A stretch of DNA of 64,000 bases, taken from assembly GCF_047948215.1 (NCBI RefSeq), contig NC_134456.1, positions 69,156,029 to 69,220,028 of the forward strand. Reading direction: 5' to 3'. A program made the translations under genes and the position numbers. The DNA comes from Lycorma delicatula. Lineage: Eukaryota > Arthropoda > Insecta > Hemiptera > Fulgoridae. Below, one piece after another: positions 1 through 12,890 of this stretch (the first letter of the stretch is position 1; each line of letters begins with the position of its first letter). Under the pieces are notes generated by a model. That model saw nothing but the letters and a program-made list of their open reading frames with translations, was not told where the DNA came from and did not search any database.

Positions 1-1347
1 CGAATTTAAGATTTAGTTTAATTTTAATGTAAAATTTAATTAAAATTCATTGGAAAAAAAAATTATAATAATATGAAGTCTACTTAGTATAAAATTCGGT
101 TAGTTTTTTTTTAATACTGTTATTGCTGTACGCTTGAAATGTAAATTATAAACATAATAAAATAAAATTTAAATTATGTTTAAAATTAGGTTATTTTTTT
201 CAATGGGGCTTATTTATTCAATATAATATTTAATACACAAAATACATTTGTTAATAAAAAACATATAAAATTCCTACTTAAAAAAAAAAAAATTGCGTTA
301 GATTTTCGGAATAATTTATTTAATTTTTGTGATTTAATTTCTAATTTATTTCTTAGAACCTTATAAAGATATTTCATTCGATGTAAGCGACTTATGTCAG
401 AATTCAAGTAAAAGAAACATCAACCTTTTAAACACAGCGTTAGAAAAAGATTTTATTTAATAAATCCATTACAAGCTAATGGATTCTCTGTTTAACTTTC
501 AAAATATGTTTTATTTCTTCTTTGTATAAAAAATTTTGAAACAGAATAGCTTAGGCATATCCTATTGAATTTCTTCAATGAAAAGATTATTCATAAAAAT
601 ATCGAGGTTATTTTTTATTAAAATGAAGAAAAACTTTTAAATATTAAAAAGCTGATTGTCAGTGTGAAATCGGGGAGGGAAATGAAAAGATTTTTGTGGA
701 AATACTTAAATGGATTTATTGCGTAAACTGGATTAAGCCGAGATGTACTCCATGTCAAGCTCTCAGGTCTATAGAATAATCTTACTAATTTTCAGGGAAT
801 ACGTTCCTTTTTGGGTACGAAGGGACAATTGATGGTGGCCACAATGGCGCAATATTCCCCACCCTAATAACTCAGCCTGAAGAGATTGCTTTCGCCCCAC
901 CCAGTAGTCAACAATACATTTGCTTTAACTACGGGTTAACTTTAACGAGTTTAGGGTACACATAAGACTACAACTTACATTTAGTCCCGTTCCTTCTGCA
1001 ACAGGGCTTAATTAAATTCGTGTCTCCAACTTTTGCTGATAAGCATTGGAATATTTTCCGCTGTATTTACCTAACCCATATAATTATTCTGATTCCAATT
1101 GCTACACAACACATCAATTTTTATTCGTTCTCTTAAATTCATTTATACTGTCGTATCATTAATAAATGTAAATATATTGCTTTATATATTTACTACTTAA
1201 CTATTAAGAGCTGTATTATGATTTCTACTGAAAACTATTAACCAAAAAAATTAATTTAATTAAATAACGTCTTAAATTTTATCTTCTCTAGAGTTTAATG
1301 AATTTTACAGCTCTTAAAAAAAAAAGAAGATTAACTTAGTACATTTT
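1..1347. other. AT-rich non-coding DNA
   Basis: No coding sequence is supported. The only open frame (minus strand, 210-407) is Lys/Phe/Asn-rich and looks like AT-driven noise. A patch of more balanced composition at about 780-1010 has no recognisable domain, tRNA fold or repeat partner in the window. Confidence 0.6.
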
Positions 1348-1348
1348 T

Positions 1349-1985
1349 ACTTCCTTGTACGAAGTAAAGGAAGTAAAAAAAAATTTAGGTTTTCAGATTT
1401 CAAAGGAAATATCCATTTTAACCATCCCTGAATCCATTTTGACTAGTTTCGGCGTGACGTCTCAATGTACGTACGTATGTATCTCGCATAATTCAAAAAC
1501 GATTAGTTGTAGGATGTTGAAATTTTGGATTTAGGACTGTTGTAACGTCTAGTTGTGCACCTCCCCTTTTGATTGCAATCGACTGTCTCCAAAAAATCCC
1601 AAAATCCAAAAATTTGGGATTTTGGACTTTTTCTTAAATGCAGTAACAAGCCTTCATTGAGATCTTTTCAACGATAAGTCGTACTTATTTACCAGAGTAC
1701 TTATTGGTTCCAGAGTTATAACCAAATGAAATTATAATTAATGAAATGTTTGGATCTTATAAGGGCACATCGGTTTGAATCAAACTTCAGCTCCTTTTTT
1801 TTTAACTTTTTTGTAGTTTAAATATACTGATTTATTAGTAATTAACTAAACTGTGATTGTAAAAAAATTACGATAAATAATTATTCAATTTAAAAAAAAT
1901 CCGAAATTATTAATGAAATAAAATTTTATGTACTTTTCATTTTAGAAAAATGTGTATATGCAATTTAATAGCCGTACAAGGAAGT
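1349..1985 (+). mobile_element. Non-autonomous TIR repeat, copy 1
   Basis: The block is bounded by a perfect 13-bp inverted repeat, ACTTCCTTGTACG at 1349-1361 and its complement at 1973-1985. The left end also folds back on itself: TACTTCCTT at 1348 pairs with AAGGAAGTA ending at 1376. No transposase is encoded. The interior (about 1380-1830) matches the reverse complement of 20,033-20,466, including a tRNA B-box-like motif (CGGTTTGAATC near 1770) followed by a T-run. This looks like a MITE or similar non-autonomous DNA transposon. No clear target duplication was found, so the superfamily is open. Confidence 0.55.
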
Positions 1986-4463
1986 TATGTGGTGCCCACA
2001 TCAGATTTTTTCATTTATGCTTTAAAAAAAGAAGGATATTGAAAAATAAGACTTCTTGACCTATAAGGAAGTTCACCCGACTATGACCTATAAGAAAATT
2101 CACATTTCAGACGAACTGTATTGAATTATGTCAACACGTAAATCGAAAGAATACTTTTTTTATATTAAAATATGAAAGAAAAGAGAATAGTATGTAAAAT
2201 ATTAATTTTTTTAACGACAAACAGAACAGGTTAATTTAACTGATTTAAATTACTTTTTAAAAATCCACGTCCTAACATCTTCAACTACTCATGCAAAAGA
2301 AAAAAAAACCTAAGATAAGAACATGTTAAGATAAGAAATAGCCAGCCATTTGGCATAAAGTCATGTTTTTTATCACAAAACCATCAATGCACCACATTAG
2401 TAATCTTTAGATATATCCTGTTTTAATTTAAAATATTAAAATCTAATTTAATCTTATTAAATTAATTTTATTCAGTCATTCGTTACTTTGAAATTAAATC
2501 AATTTAAAGTAATTTTATGAAGTTTTTTCTGTAACCCTCATCCCTAATTCTTTGTTACTTATTTGATCTCCTGTTTACGTAATTTTCATGTATTATATTT
2601 AGTTGTTTAAAATGAAATTTTGCTGGTACATTTTTACCTTTGTAATACCTATATCTTTTGTTTTTAACATAGTTTTTCCAGTATTATAAAAGTCCTCTAT
2701 CAGAGGCTTCAAGAGCATATAAACTGATGTAGACGAACTTACAGATTGAAGCTTTCTTTTAAGGAATAACGTGGGATATTTTATTATGTTTTGAATATTT
2801 ATTGACGAAATTTTATGGTTTGATATGTATTGTCCTAAAATTAAAATAACTTGTTTTTATTGAAAGTTATATTATTATTCTTGTAAAATTTTTAATTTAC
2901 TTTATATGTTTATTTTCTAGATTGCTTTGAGTTAGCTATATATAATTTGAAACTACTACCATCGATTTTCTCTTTACCCTATGCAAATGTATTGTGCTTT
3001 TATACGGTTATACCGTGATATTCCGTTAATAAAAGATTTCTGAAGTATTCTGTTCTAAAGGATGAACTCATTACCAGTAAATACTTCAATATCGCCCATT
3101 ATTTTACATCCTCCTATAATGCAATCCTTTGTATTTAATTTTTGTTTAATAGCTCTTTCAAAGTCGTAAAACATAATATACGTTGTCTTTTGATAGCTAT
3201 TATAGAACTTTCGGGGGGAAAAATGTAGTGGAGCATTTACTGTAGTTATGATTGATTTAAAGGTATAGGTATAGATAGTTTTCTCATAGAATGATGTTTT
3301 ATGAGTTTATACCAGGAAACTTAAACCATATAAATCTGTAAAAATCGAAAATTATCGGATTTTAATACATTCCTCTTACCAAACTTATTAGAAATTTTTA
3401 CAAAAATTTGTTGTAACACTGGAGCAGTACAATTGTGTTTTACATTAACTGTCTTAAGATCATCAGTAAAATAAATTCATATATTCTACAAGTATTAAAG
3501 AATTTAAAAAAATAAGTAACTGTATACTTATACGTAATTAAAACATATAAATTGAGTTCAAATGAATCGGTTTAACAAATAGATTAAACCTTCTTTTAAT
3601 TCCTAAATTAGTTATATTTTTGATAAAATATCAATTGAAAAAAATGTCTAAAATAAAACCGTAAATGTATCATTATTAGCATTAAAATTATATTAAAAAG
3701 GATGTAAATTATAAATATAGCTTTTGTAAAATGCTATATGAAATAACATTTGTAATTACGTTCAATTATATATTAATTAATTTATTGTTACGTTGTCTTT
3801 TTTGTATGTAACATTCATTATTATATCGAGTTTGTGAGAATATTTTTGTAAACGTCATTAAACAAAAGAGGAGGTTCTCGATTTACCCGGTATGCCTTTC
3901 GAGTATTAATTTACTTTTTTTTATTTACCTTTGAAGCCCTCCGACCAAATTCACAGATGTCGACTATTTTTCTAGGAAGGTTTTATAGGTGAAATTTATA
4001 GGTTATTTTTGTAGGTGAAGAGTTCCTTTGGTGATCTGTTAGCAAGTTTCTTCGAAATAAAAATCAGTTGAAGATTATTTTAACGAAAGTTTATGTAGAT
4101 AATTTGAGAATAATCTTTTCGCCATCTTTATTTAGAATTCGGTTGAAGATGGTATGATTACGTATGATTGATTCAAATTCGGATGAAAATCGTAAGGTAA
4201 AAATAGCACATTCTTTTAGTCAGTATATGCTTGTCAACAATTAGGTAGCTAATCCCGTTTCTCTGAATTTCTAGTTTTAACAAAGTCGCCTGTTTTATAT
4301 CTTTTATTTATTCTTGCAAATGATTTTTCAATCTACACTCACTTTTTCTATGCCTATCCAAAATTAAATTAAAACAAAGTTTAAAAAGAAATAGAGTCGA
4401 CTTTAAAACCCACTAAATAATAAAAACTACCGCTATTCGTCTTTTAATTCCTCTTTTAAAATT
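1986..4463. other. AT-rich non-coding DNA
   Basis: No gene is supported. The only structure noted is a short tandem duplication at 2058-2103. Confidence 0.6.
2058..2103. repeat. Two-copy 19-bp direct repeat
   Basis: GACCTATAAGGAAGTTCAC at 2058-2076 recurs at 2085-2103 with two differences, giving a 27-bp period. It lies about 70 bp beyond the right end of the TIR repeat. No function is apparent. Confidence 0.6.
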
Positions 4464-4590
4464 CCCGGGTTCGAATCCCGGTCAGGCATGGCATTCATGC
4501 GCTAAAAAATTCCATTTCTATATCCCACCCACAAGCCTCACGCTTATGTGGTGATAAAAAAATAATAAATAAAATAGAATAAATAAATTT
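4464..4590 (+). mobile_element. SINE family B, 5'-truncated copy
   Basis: A canonical Pol III B box (GGTTCGAATCC, 4468-4478) is followed by a body matching the copy at 17,636-17,782 (GTCAGGCATGGCATT, then TATCCCACCCACAAGCC and GCTTATGTGGTGAT). It ends in an A-rich tail at about 4555-4590. The A box and first tRNA half are missing, so this is a truncated tRNA-derived SINE and not a tRNA gene. Confidence 0.65.
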
Positions 4591-5908
4591 CGTCTGAAGT
4601 CGGCATCATATTAATCTTTTTTAGTGGGGATTATGTTTTTAGCAGCTGTTTGTTTTCTCAGTGCCAACTTCAAACGCTGAAGTATAAAGAAGCGTCGAAT
4701 ATATTTTTTTTTTGTGTTATTGAAATTTTAATATTTTGTTTTAAAGTTTCTTCTAGTATAAAAACTATTTTCGATTTTTCTCTTAGTCGATTACAAAATG
4801 ACTGATCGATCGAATCAAGATCCTATTCTTAGCCAGTCTTTTGTCATTTCGTCTGTGTAGTATGTTTTTAACGCAATTTTTCCTTTATTGGTTTTCTATA
4901 TTTTATGAAATTTTATACTAAAGTTCTATGTTATTAAGCCAAGCGATGTATGTGTAAAGATTGTTAAAAGATTTTCCGTTTCGAAATTGTTGCCGATACC
5001 TTTCTTAGGGTGTGATGCAGGGAAAGGATCCGTCGCCAAGCCACTGCTGCCGCAGCTGAACTCGCATTTTACTCTCCACTCTGCTACTCTCGCTAGTTAT
5101 GTATTACTTATATATACCATACTCATTTTCCAATCCTTCTCCTAACGGCTAAGTTTAGTGACTTATTCACGATTTATTCAATCTTTGAACTTAACCTTCG
5201 TCTCTGAATCCTTTCTATCACATATAGCATTCTGCATTCCTCGTATATATACAGCATTCTGCATTTCTCAGCTTGCTATTAAAAGTTTAATCTTTGTTCT
5301 CGACACACTTACTTTGTATTGTTTTCCCCAGAAGCATCTTAAATATAGACCTTGTCAAATTGTAATATAAAAGAGGTAATATATATTTATGGAGAGAGTG
5401 GAAGGACCTCTTCGACGACCAACAATCAGTGACGTACGGTGTCTCTGGAAACAGTCCTTTGTGATACTGCTAATACAGTAAGATCAATTTTGGCAACGAC
5501 TAAACGACATCAACAATTCCACTTTTTAATTTATTTTAGTTTTCACTATATTATTCAGTTTCGTTGTAAAGCTCAATTTGTTAAGTTCAGTATAAAATGT
5601 GCGAAGTCTTCCGTTCATTGAACTATTTGTTTACCGTATTTGTTAATAAAACAGATTATTAATTTGTTATGGTTGAAAACTGTTTCCTTTTCCATACATT
5701 TATTAAACAGAACAAAAATGTAGAACAATTGGCCTTGAAATTCTATGTTTAACTGGTTAGTAATAACAAACATAAAAAATAGTATTTTTTATGAATGCCG
5801 ATTTTTGATGATGTTTTAGGCCTCTCGATGAATTACTATTATCAAACATTACACAAAGATTAATATAAGTAATCGGTTTGAATTATCATGATTAAATACA
5901 ATTTATCA
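4591..5908. other. AT-rich non-coding DNA
   Basis: No gene is supported. A less AT-rich patch at about 4980-5100 (including CCGTCGCCAAGCCACTGC) is unexplained. Short open frames at 5158-5370 and 5439-5621 have no recognisable similarity. Confidence 0.55.
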
Positions 5909-6030
5909 CCCATGGGGTTGGTGTATTGGTGAACGCATCTTCGCTAATTAGCTAATTCAAATCCTAGTAAGGGCAGTTACTTTTATACGGATTTCAATAT
6001 AAGATCGTGAATACCGGTTGTTCTTTGGTG

Positions 6031-6709
6031 TTTTTTTTCTTCTCCACCGATCGGATCCTGCAGTTAATTATTACACAGCCCAGGGAAGTGTCCTTTACTC
6101 TAACAGGCCTCCACGTCTCGGCCCGACGGTCGGATCTTACTTTGCGCCCGCCTCAAACCCCCAGAGTGTGATCCACCACCCCTCTAACGGGGACACCCCG
6201 AGTGGAGCATCCCCGCCGAGACTCGGTCTTTTTCGCATGGGAGTGCGAGAGTCCCCGTGCCTCATCGCTATCGCCCACTCGTGCAAGCACGTGTTCTCAC
6301 GTTCTTCTCCTGAAGAACCCTGGTAACGAGCCCTGCAATGGTGTCAAAACTCTTGGGGATCCGCAACATGGATGCGATGATGTTCTCCACGCTGAGCAGT
6401 CGGGTAATCGCCGAGCAAGCTAGGTGGTAATCATCCCACTGCGGACACCAGAACACCACGTGCTCTGAGGTATGCGGCTCGCCGCAGTAAGGGCAGTAGG
6501 GGTCATTCGCCCTCCTCCTACCACTCAGGTAGGCGCGGAAGACCCCATGCCCGGTCAAGAATTGCGGTCAGCTCACCAAACTTTCGACTTGCCCACGGCT
6601 TTATATCCGCGATAAGGCGGTGCGTCTACCTGCCCTTGATGAACGCATCCCACCTAGCTTGCCAATCTCGGAACAGAGCCGCATGTATGTCCTGAATGGG
6701 AACTCTCCG
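6031..6709 (-). mobile_element. 5'-truncated R1-like non-LTR retrotransposon nested in the SINE
   Basis: The insertion lies on the minus strand. Its 3' poly(A) appears as eight T residues at 6031-6038. It is bounded by an 11-bp target duplication, GTTCTTTGGTG, at 6020-6030 and 6710-6720. It is much richer in G+C than its surroundings. It codes for the C-terminal end of an ORF2 protein and then has about 230 bp of 3' UTR. Poly(A), target duplication and 5' truncation are the standard signature of target-primed reverse transcription. R1-clade assignment rests on the protein motifs and is inference. Confidence 0.85.
6268..6690 (-). pseudogene. R1-like ORF2 C-terminal fragment
   Basis: Read on the minus strand the fragment gives ALFRDWQARWDAFIKGR, a stop, then THRLIADIKPWASRKFGELT. 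After a frame change it gives QFLTGHGVFRAYLSGRRRA and a Cys-His cluster CPYCGEPHTSEHVVFWC (C-x2-C-x7-H-x4-C). It ends at a stop at 6268-6270. The pattern of W-x-x-R-W, G-R-x-T-H-R-L-I, T-G-H-G-x-F-x-x-Y-L and the Cys-His cluster is the region downstream of RT in R1-type elements. The first stop sits where the family has Trp, a TGG to TAG change. Endonuclease and RT domains are absent through 5' truncation. It is non-functional. Confidence 0.75.
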
Positions 6710-6880
6710 GTTCTTTGGTGGTTGGGTTTCAATCAACCACACATCTCAGAAATGGTCGACCTGAGATTTTATAAGACTACACTTCATTTAGATTCATGTA
6801 TATCATCATCATCATTCATCCTCTGAAGTAATACATGACGGTGCTTCCGGAGACTAAACTGAAAAATAAAAAAAAATTAC

Positions 6881-9800
6881 TATTTATCAATTCCATTCAA
6901 TTTAGCGTTCAGTTCAAGCCTTGAAGAGGTGAGATATTTCACACGAATTGGCCTTTCTGTTTGTAATAAGGTATGACATTTTCTGTCAATAATGAATAAA
7001 TTTCAAAGTGCAATCAGTGAATAATAATATTATGCAACAAAGAAAAACAAAATCTATATCCATCAATCTAATAAGTTCTTTGTAATAGTGCAAAGCTGAT
7101 TTTATAACCTCCAGCAAATCAAATCTTATCTTTCCACGAAAAACGTTTCGCTTGGTATTCTAGATCCCAAAAATGTTATTCGATTTTAGTTAAATGCAGT
7201 AGGTTTTTTTATAAATTTGTTCATTTTTACCTTTTATTTGAAACCACTTTGAAGCGAAATAAAGGAATCAAAATCGTTTTGAAAGAAAGCAGGTTCCTAA
7301 TAAAAAAAAATATATAGAAATATATTAGATTGTATTAAATTTTGTATGTTTTTTTGTGTACACGTTAATGCATAAATCTTTCAATTATGATCTTTCAGAA
7401 TAAAACATGTGTACATGTAAAATATTAAGTTTTTGATAGTATTAAAAGGAGTAGAGGAAATTATTTAAGACGTTATAAATGATTTTACTTAAAAAATCTG
7501 AAGCGTGAGTCAGAAAGAGAAATTATTTACGGAACAGCATCTTTATCGCCTTAAGTGTAAGTGGCCCTTCTCTCGTCTGTTTCTGAGAGTGTGCGAATGT
7601 ATTTGAGTATACATGTTTTGTAAAGAGGAGGGTGTGTTGAAGCCGTGTATCCCTCGGGGATGAGGAAAGCACGATAACGCTGATGACGCTGGCCACATTC
7701 ATCATGGCCGGAACATTAACTAACATTCCAATAACAATCTTGCGGACAGCCAACTCCCCAAATTAATACTAATGGCGCACCTGGCTCACCACAGTACGTC
7801 ACGCCCTTTACGAATATCAACTGAAACAGGCATTCCACTTGCTTCATCAATCTTCACCTCATAAAAGACAAGTTTATTTGCTTAAGCTGTTAAACACCGT
7901 ATTTATTGCAATGGACCTTCACCTCTGACTTAACGCTAGTAATGAATATCCTCCCTTTTCATTCTTACCTTTTGCTTTTTAAGCGCGTATGCCGTGCTGA
8001 CATCAGTTATTAATGATTGTGTTTCTCAAATTCTCGCTTTAATTATTTTAGTACAAACAAGTATTTTTCATCTAAAAATTAAACTAAAGAAATGCATTGT
8101 TGAAATGTTAAAGTTAATTGTCTTAATTACTGATAAAAAAAATAGTTTCAACATTACGTCCAAGCTGCTGGACATAATGTTCAAACTGTAAAATATTTAA
8201 TTAAATATGATCTGATTTGTAATAAAATATTTATAAATTACACTTAATAAATTATTTCCTGATTATTTTGATTTATATTTCTTTTCATCAAAAACCATTT
8301 CATTTAAAACTTAAAAATTCATAAATATATTTTTTCATCACACCTTTCATTCCGTTACATATTAATAATATCGGAACATATTAGTTCCGATATTCTGGCT
8401 AAATTTTTTTTGGTTTTTGTTCGTTTTTCGTTTTCGAATTTTGGGATAGGCTTATTTATTTAAACCCACCTTTTTAAACGCATTTATTTCTTGTTTTCCA
8501 AAACGATGCTACTTGTGAAAAAAGTTTTAAGTATTTTTATTAACCCCTTCTTAATTGAACATTATCTATACTATTTCTTATGAATTACATCTGTAAAAAA
8601 TACTACTAGTTTTTATAATTAGACGACCTCCTACTTTTATCGTGTTTCTTCATCATGGTTTCGAGTGCAGCGTTGCGTAAGTGACAAGAAAAAATTAATA
8701 GATTTAACAATTAAATAAACTGCAGTGTATATATATATATTTTAAACATGTTTGTGTATACATGTTTTAAACAGTTGATTTTACATTTAGATCATAATGT
8801 GCAACAATCAGTACATCATTAGATATAAATTCTGTTAATGTTCTTGCATGTGAAGTTAATATTTAGGTTATACATTCTTAAAAGTTGTTTTAGTGGTTAC
8901 AGTAGTTATAGAGAAAGCTTTGGCTTTCTTTCGACTCTTAAGTCGTTATTCCGATTATCACCTGAAGAAACGATCCGTGAGTCTTCTGGGAAGAAAGGGA
9001 GTTAGAAAATTACTTCCCTCCTAGAAGCAGTAAGGTCTTGTTTGATAGCCCTTAATGTTGTTTTCTCTTCTTTCGAACATATTCTTTGTTGTTTCTTGTT
9101 TCCATTCGGTTTTCTTTTATATTTTTCTTCGTATTGTAAGATTAACAGTATACCAAACACACAAATGAAAATAATTGTTTTTGCTTTCTTTAATTAGGCT
9201 ACGATAATTTTAATTTAAAATTAAACCTTACAAGGACCCAAGAAATAGTATAAAATTATTCCGGATAACAGGTATATTTTCATAAATTTTTTTAAAAAAT
9301 TTACGGAATATATCAGCAGTATCCAAATAATATACCTTTTTTTTTTTTATTAAAATTTTTATCGTACCTGTCTTTTGCCTCTCGTGCATCTCATTCATTC
9401 ACTTAGGCGTAACATCCTCAAAATTTCTTTGATTTAATATTGTTTAAGTTGTATGTTTAAAAAAACACTCGTGATATTAAAATACTTAGGATGTGTTTTT
9501 CAAAAACTGAAGTAATATACGAAATTGATAAAAGATTAAAAAAGTGCTAGTTATTTTTTTAATTTACTTCAGTAAAAGGAAGAAGTTCTTAATTCGATCC
9601 GTAAGTTGACACTTATTTTCATTTTTTTTTTCTAAACAATATATTCAAATTTTACTCTTCAAAAAATTCCCCAATCTAGATGATATTTTTATTTTATAAA
9701 GGACTTTCTTTTGATAGTATACATACATGTTTTTGTTCATCTAATTTAGCTACTGCATTTTCAAATGAAAAATTATTTTGGCTTCATAGACAATTTGCAG

Positions 9801-11100
9801 GTATATTTAATTTTTTTATGATTATCATTGATTACTGTTTACAATATAAAGAGATTGTTTTTTCAATTGATTTTTAAATTTTGACTTTCTGAAGTCTAAA
9901 TTAAATGGTTTAAAGTTCTATTAAAGGTTAACAATTTTAGTTCCTACCATGAATTTGGCACGGTTTTAATCAGTAGTTTTTATTGCGCCGACTTTTTAGT
10001 CAAAAAATACTAAAAGTATCTTCTAATATAGTTATTTAAAGTCTATCTTATTAGTTTTTATTAACAGGGTATTTTATTCAATCTTCACAGTAAAATTTAA
10101 AGCTCATTATTTATGAATTTAATTAAAAAAAAGTAAAATAACTTCTGAAAGGAATCCGAAAAAAGAACGATTATAAATAAAAGTAATTATAAAATATTTA
10201 TAATTTTGTTTACTTTTTAAGGAACAATCTTTCCTGAATGATTAAAGAAAACGCAATTATTAAATCAAATTATTACTTCCGCATCTTTAGAGCGTCATTA
10301 AAGTAAAAAATTTGTAACAAAATTTAAAACATATAAAGATATTTATTTTAATAGTGTTATTAAAATTATTATATTTTTATTTATATTTACTTTTATTTTA
10401 TTAAAATATTTGTGTTTAAATGCATTTTTCTTTCAAGTTACAATCTTCAACTTTCATGTTTAGTTTATGCGATAACATGATAATTATTAATGATTTTATT
10501 ATGTTTTTTCAGCTTTTATAAAATTTCTTTTAAATATTTTACTTAAATGATGTTGTGAATATAAGAAATAGCCATTGAAGGCGCTAAGGAAATCGATAAA
10601 TTAAATCGGAGTATTAATAATAAAATGATTAAATTTATTCTTTTCATGCGTACGAGTATCTCGTTCTAATTATACACGGTATTGTCTTAATGGATAATAT
10701 TAATATGTTTTCTGTCACAAATCATATAGTATGTTCTGGCAATGTATCTTTGTCTCTTTGTCAATAGAAACTGTTGTATGGCAAAATAAATATACCACTT
10801 TTTCATGATTTCTGTTTTCTTTTTTATTATCAATTTTAATATTCTAAAATATGTAGAAAAAGAACTTTTTTCGACAATAATTATTTATTCGCTTTTTCTC
10901 AGGTGTTTGGTATTTTCCACAATTTTATCACCGCAATCAAAACATTAAAAAAAAAAAATAGAAAACTTTTGACAAAATTGTAAATCACACTACGCATAAC
11001 TTTGGGGAACAAGAAATGTTAGATCCTAAACCTACCATGATTCACGAAAAACGGTATATAAATTTCAGTCGTAAATTACAAGTATTTAACAAGAAAGTTA
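6881..11100. other. AT-rich non-coding DNA
   Basis: No gene is supported. A less AT-rich patch at about 7540-7960 contains a minus-strand open frame (7523-7753) with a hydrophobic N-terminal stretch, but it lacks an ATG at its start and shows no domain. Several T-runs and a short TA run near 8730-8741 are low complexity. Confidence 0.55.
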
Positions 11101-11119
11101 AAAACTTTTAAAATGGCAA

Positions 11120-11680
11120 CCGAAGAAGTCGTACAAGTTAAGCAATAATTCAGAACACTCGCTAGAAGAGATCCGGAGTCGCTCATGGGAGTACATAAGA
11201 AAGTGCTAATCTGATGATGATGATGACATCGTCTCTTCCTCTTTTTCCTTTTCTATTCATTTTCTCACTCTGATCCTTTCCCTTCACATACTCTCTCTCT
11301 TTGTCTTCCACGCCCTCCCTTGCATTCTTTCCGCATTAGAGACCGCGAATAAATCCACCATCATTTTTCTCATTCCCTTTCCCATTACTGGGAATAGCAA
11401 TTATTGCTAACTACATGGACGCGCGAATAAATAGCAAGGTCCATTGTGATGAGCCCATTACGGGGATTATGGGTGGTTCGTGTGCTCCCTACACACAATA
11501 CACCTCCAACCTAGTGAGTGAACTGATGTTGACTAATTATTGTTTTCACCTCCTCCGCTATATACATTTTACAGTATATAGTAGCTACCACCCATGCGTT
11601 CACATTCCACCGAACAAAACAGGTTATTATTGTCTACTCCTACGGGGTTTTTTTTATTTCTCTTAGAATCTCACAGAAAG
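11120..11680. other. Balanced-composition island
   Basis: About 550 bp of noticeably higher complexity than its surroundings, with a pyrimidine-rich stretch at 11,225-11,310. An open frame at 11,415-11,666 shows no recognisable domain. It could be a conserved regulatory element of a large-intron gene or an old repeat. Neither can be shown from one sequence. Confidence 0.3.
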
Positions 11681-12399
11681 ATTTATTCTCAATGAATGGC
11701 GTGTGATGTGATATTATCTTAATGTAACAAAAGATTCATACGTTACCCTCATTATTTTTCATCCTCATACATATGTAAATGCACCAATAACATTAACAGA
11801 CAAGAATATTCTACTCGTACCAACATAGATTTAAAAAGTTAGTTTTTGTGTTAACATAATTAATTATGATAAATTTAATTAATTAGATTAAATTACTTTA
11901 GAATTTGTTTTCAAAATCTTAAATTCATTTATTAATAAAACTGCATTAATAAAAAGACATATTTTTCTAAACCATTTTAGCGTATAATTAGTTGCACTGC
12001 ATATGGTACATTATATATTTTACATATTGTTATAATTGACAGAAATTCTTAATTAAATTTTGTCAGCAAGTTCAGCTTTATAAACTTCTTACCATTCTAC
12101 CGTGTTGTTTTGTTTTTTAAACAAAAATGTCGGCGCTGTATTACACGATATATTGCAGCTCCACAAATTTATTAATTTAATTTGTAAGAATGTCATTGCA
12201 ATTATTCTCTTCACGGTTCCTGTTATTACGTTATGTTTCCTTAATTTGATTACAGTACTTCATTTTCTACTGGGTTTATAGTTTTACAACGAGGTTATTT
12301 TGTTAACAAGTTGAAATAAATCTGAACGAAATTGTTTAAACGAATGAATTATATATGTTTGTGTTTAGTTTTGTTATGGACGCGGGCATAGGTTCAAGT

Positions 12400-12890
12400 T
12401 ATATAATTCGATGTAAAAGCTAGATAGAACTGTCTGTAATCTAAAAGGCGATTGGGCATAAAACATGGCCTAATTGGATGAACTCTAGAGAAGCTGTAGC
12501 TTTAGCTGCTGTAATATTAGTAGTAGTGAATGGCAGTACCAGCAGCAGCCGTTTTCCTTACAATAAGGCTAGTGAAATATTAATTTATGTGGGTCGTGGA
12601 GTTGAAGTAAAGTTAGGAGTCCCGACGCTGCGGTGTAGCCCAAGTTTGAGTTTGCACAAGCCTGAGAAAAGTTAGCGGTGAATCCTACTCACCCTCATCG
12701 TCACCACCACCACTACCACCACCGCACCTCACCTCTCTCGACCATAGTTTGATTTGATCAGATCCTACCAGTAATGAGGAGCTGGCAGTCTCCATTTGGT
12801 TGCAGCGTTTGATTTACAGCCGAGATACTCGACCGAGGCGCCACAACTAATAATGCAACGACCACTGTTGCCCCCCCTTCGGTTTACTCT
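12400..12890. other. Balanced-composition island with signal-peptide-like ORF
   Basis: An ATG at 12,478 opens a 65-residue frame starting MNSREAVALAAVILVVVNGS, which has the charge and hydrophobicity of a secretion signal. It is followed by no recognisable domain and a stop at 12,675. A possible splice donor (GAA/GTAAAG) lies near 12,605. Downstream, 12,685-12,730 is a CACCAC-rich stretch. It could be a first coding exon, but the hydrophobic run is built from repetitive GCT/GTA codons and may be chance. Confidence 0.2.

Larger units (their letters stand above)
5909..6880 (+). mobile_element. SINE family A copy 1, split by a nested insertion
   Basis: The tRNA-related head at 5909-5980 (TTGGTGAACGC, then ATTCAAATCC as B box) has an internal deletion relative to the copies at 56,921 and 58,318. 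The body runs to 6030, is interrupted by a 679-bp insertion, and resumes at 6721 (GTTGGGTTTCAATC). It continues to the shared 3' end (CTTCCGGAGACTAAAC) and an A tail at about 6861-6877. A likely target duplication, ATTTATCA, lies at 5901-5908 and 6882-6889. Pol III transcription of the parent family is inferred from the boxes. Confidence 0.8.

Noticed and set aside
4464..4500. Possible tRNA gene (strong B box)
   Set aside because: There is no A box, acceptor stem or anticodon arm, and the downstream sequence matches another SINE copy.
6018..6423. Pro/Arg-rich + strand open frames over the nested retrotransposon
   Set aside because: They are antisense to the R1-like ORF2 fragment and its 3' UTR. 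The first starts with TTG.
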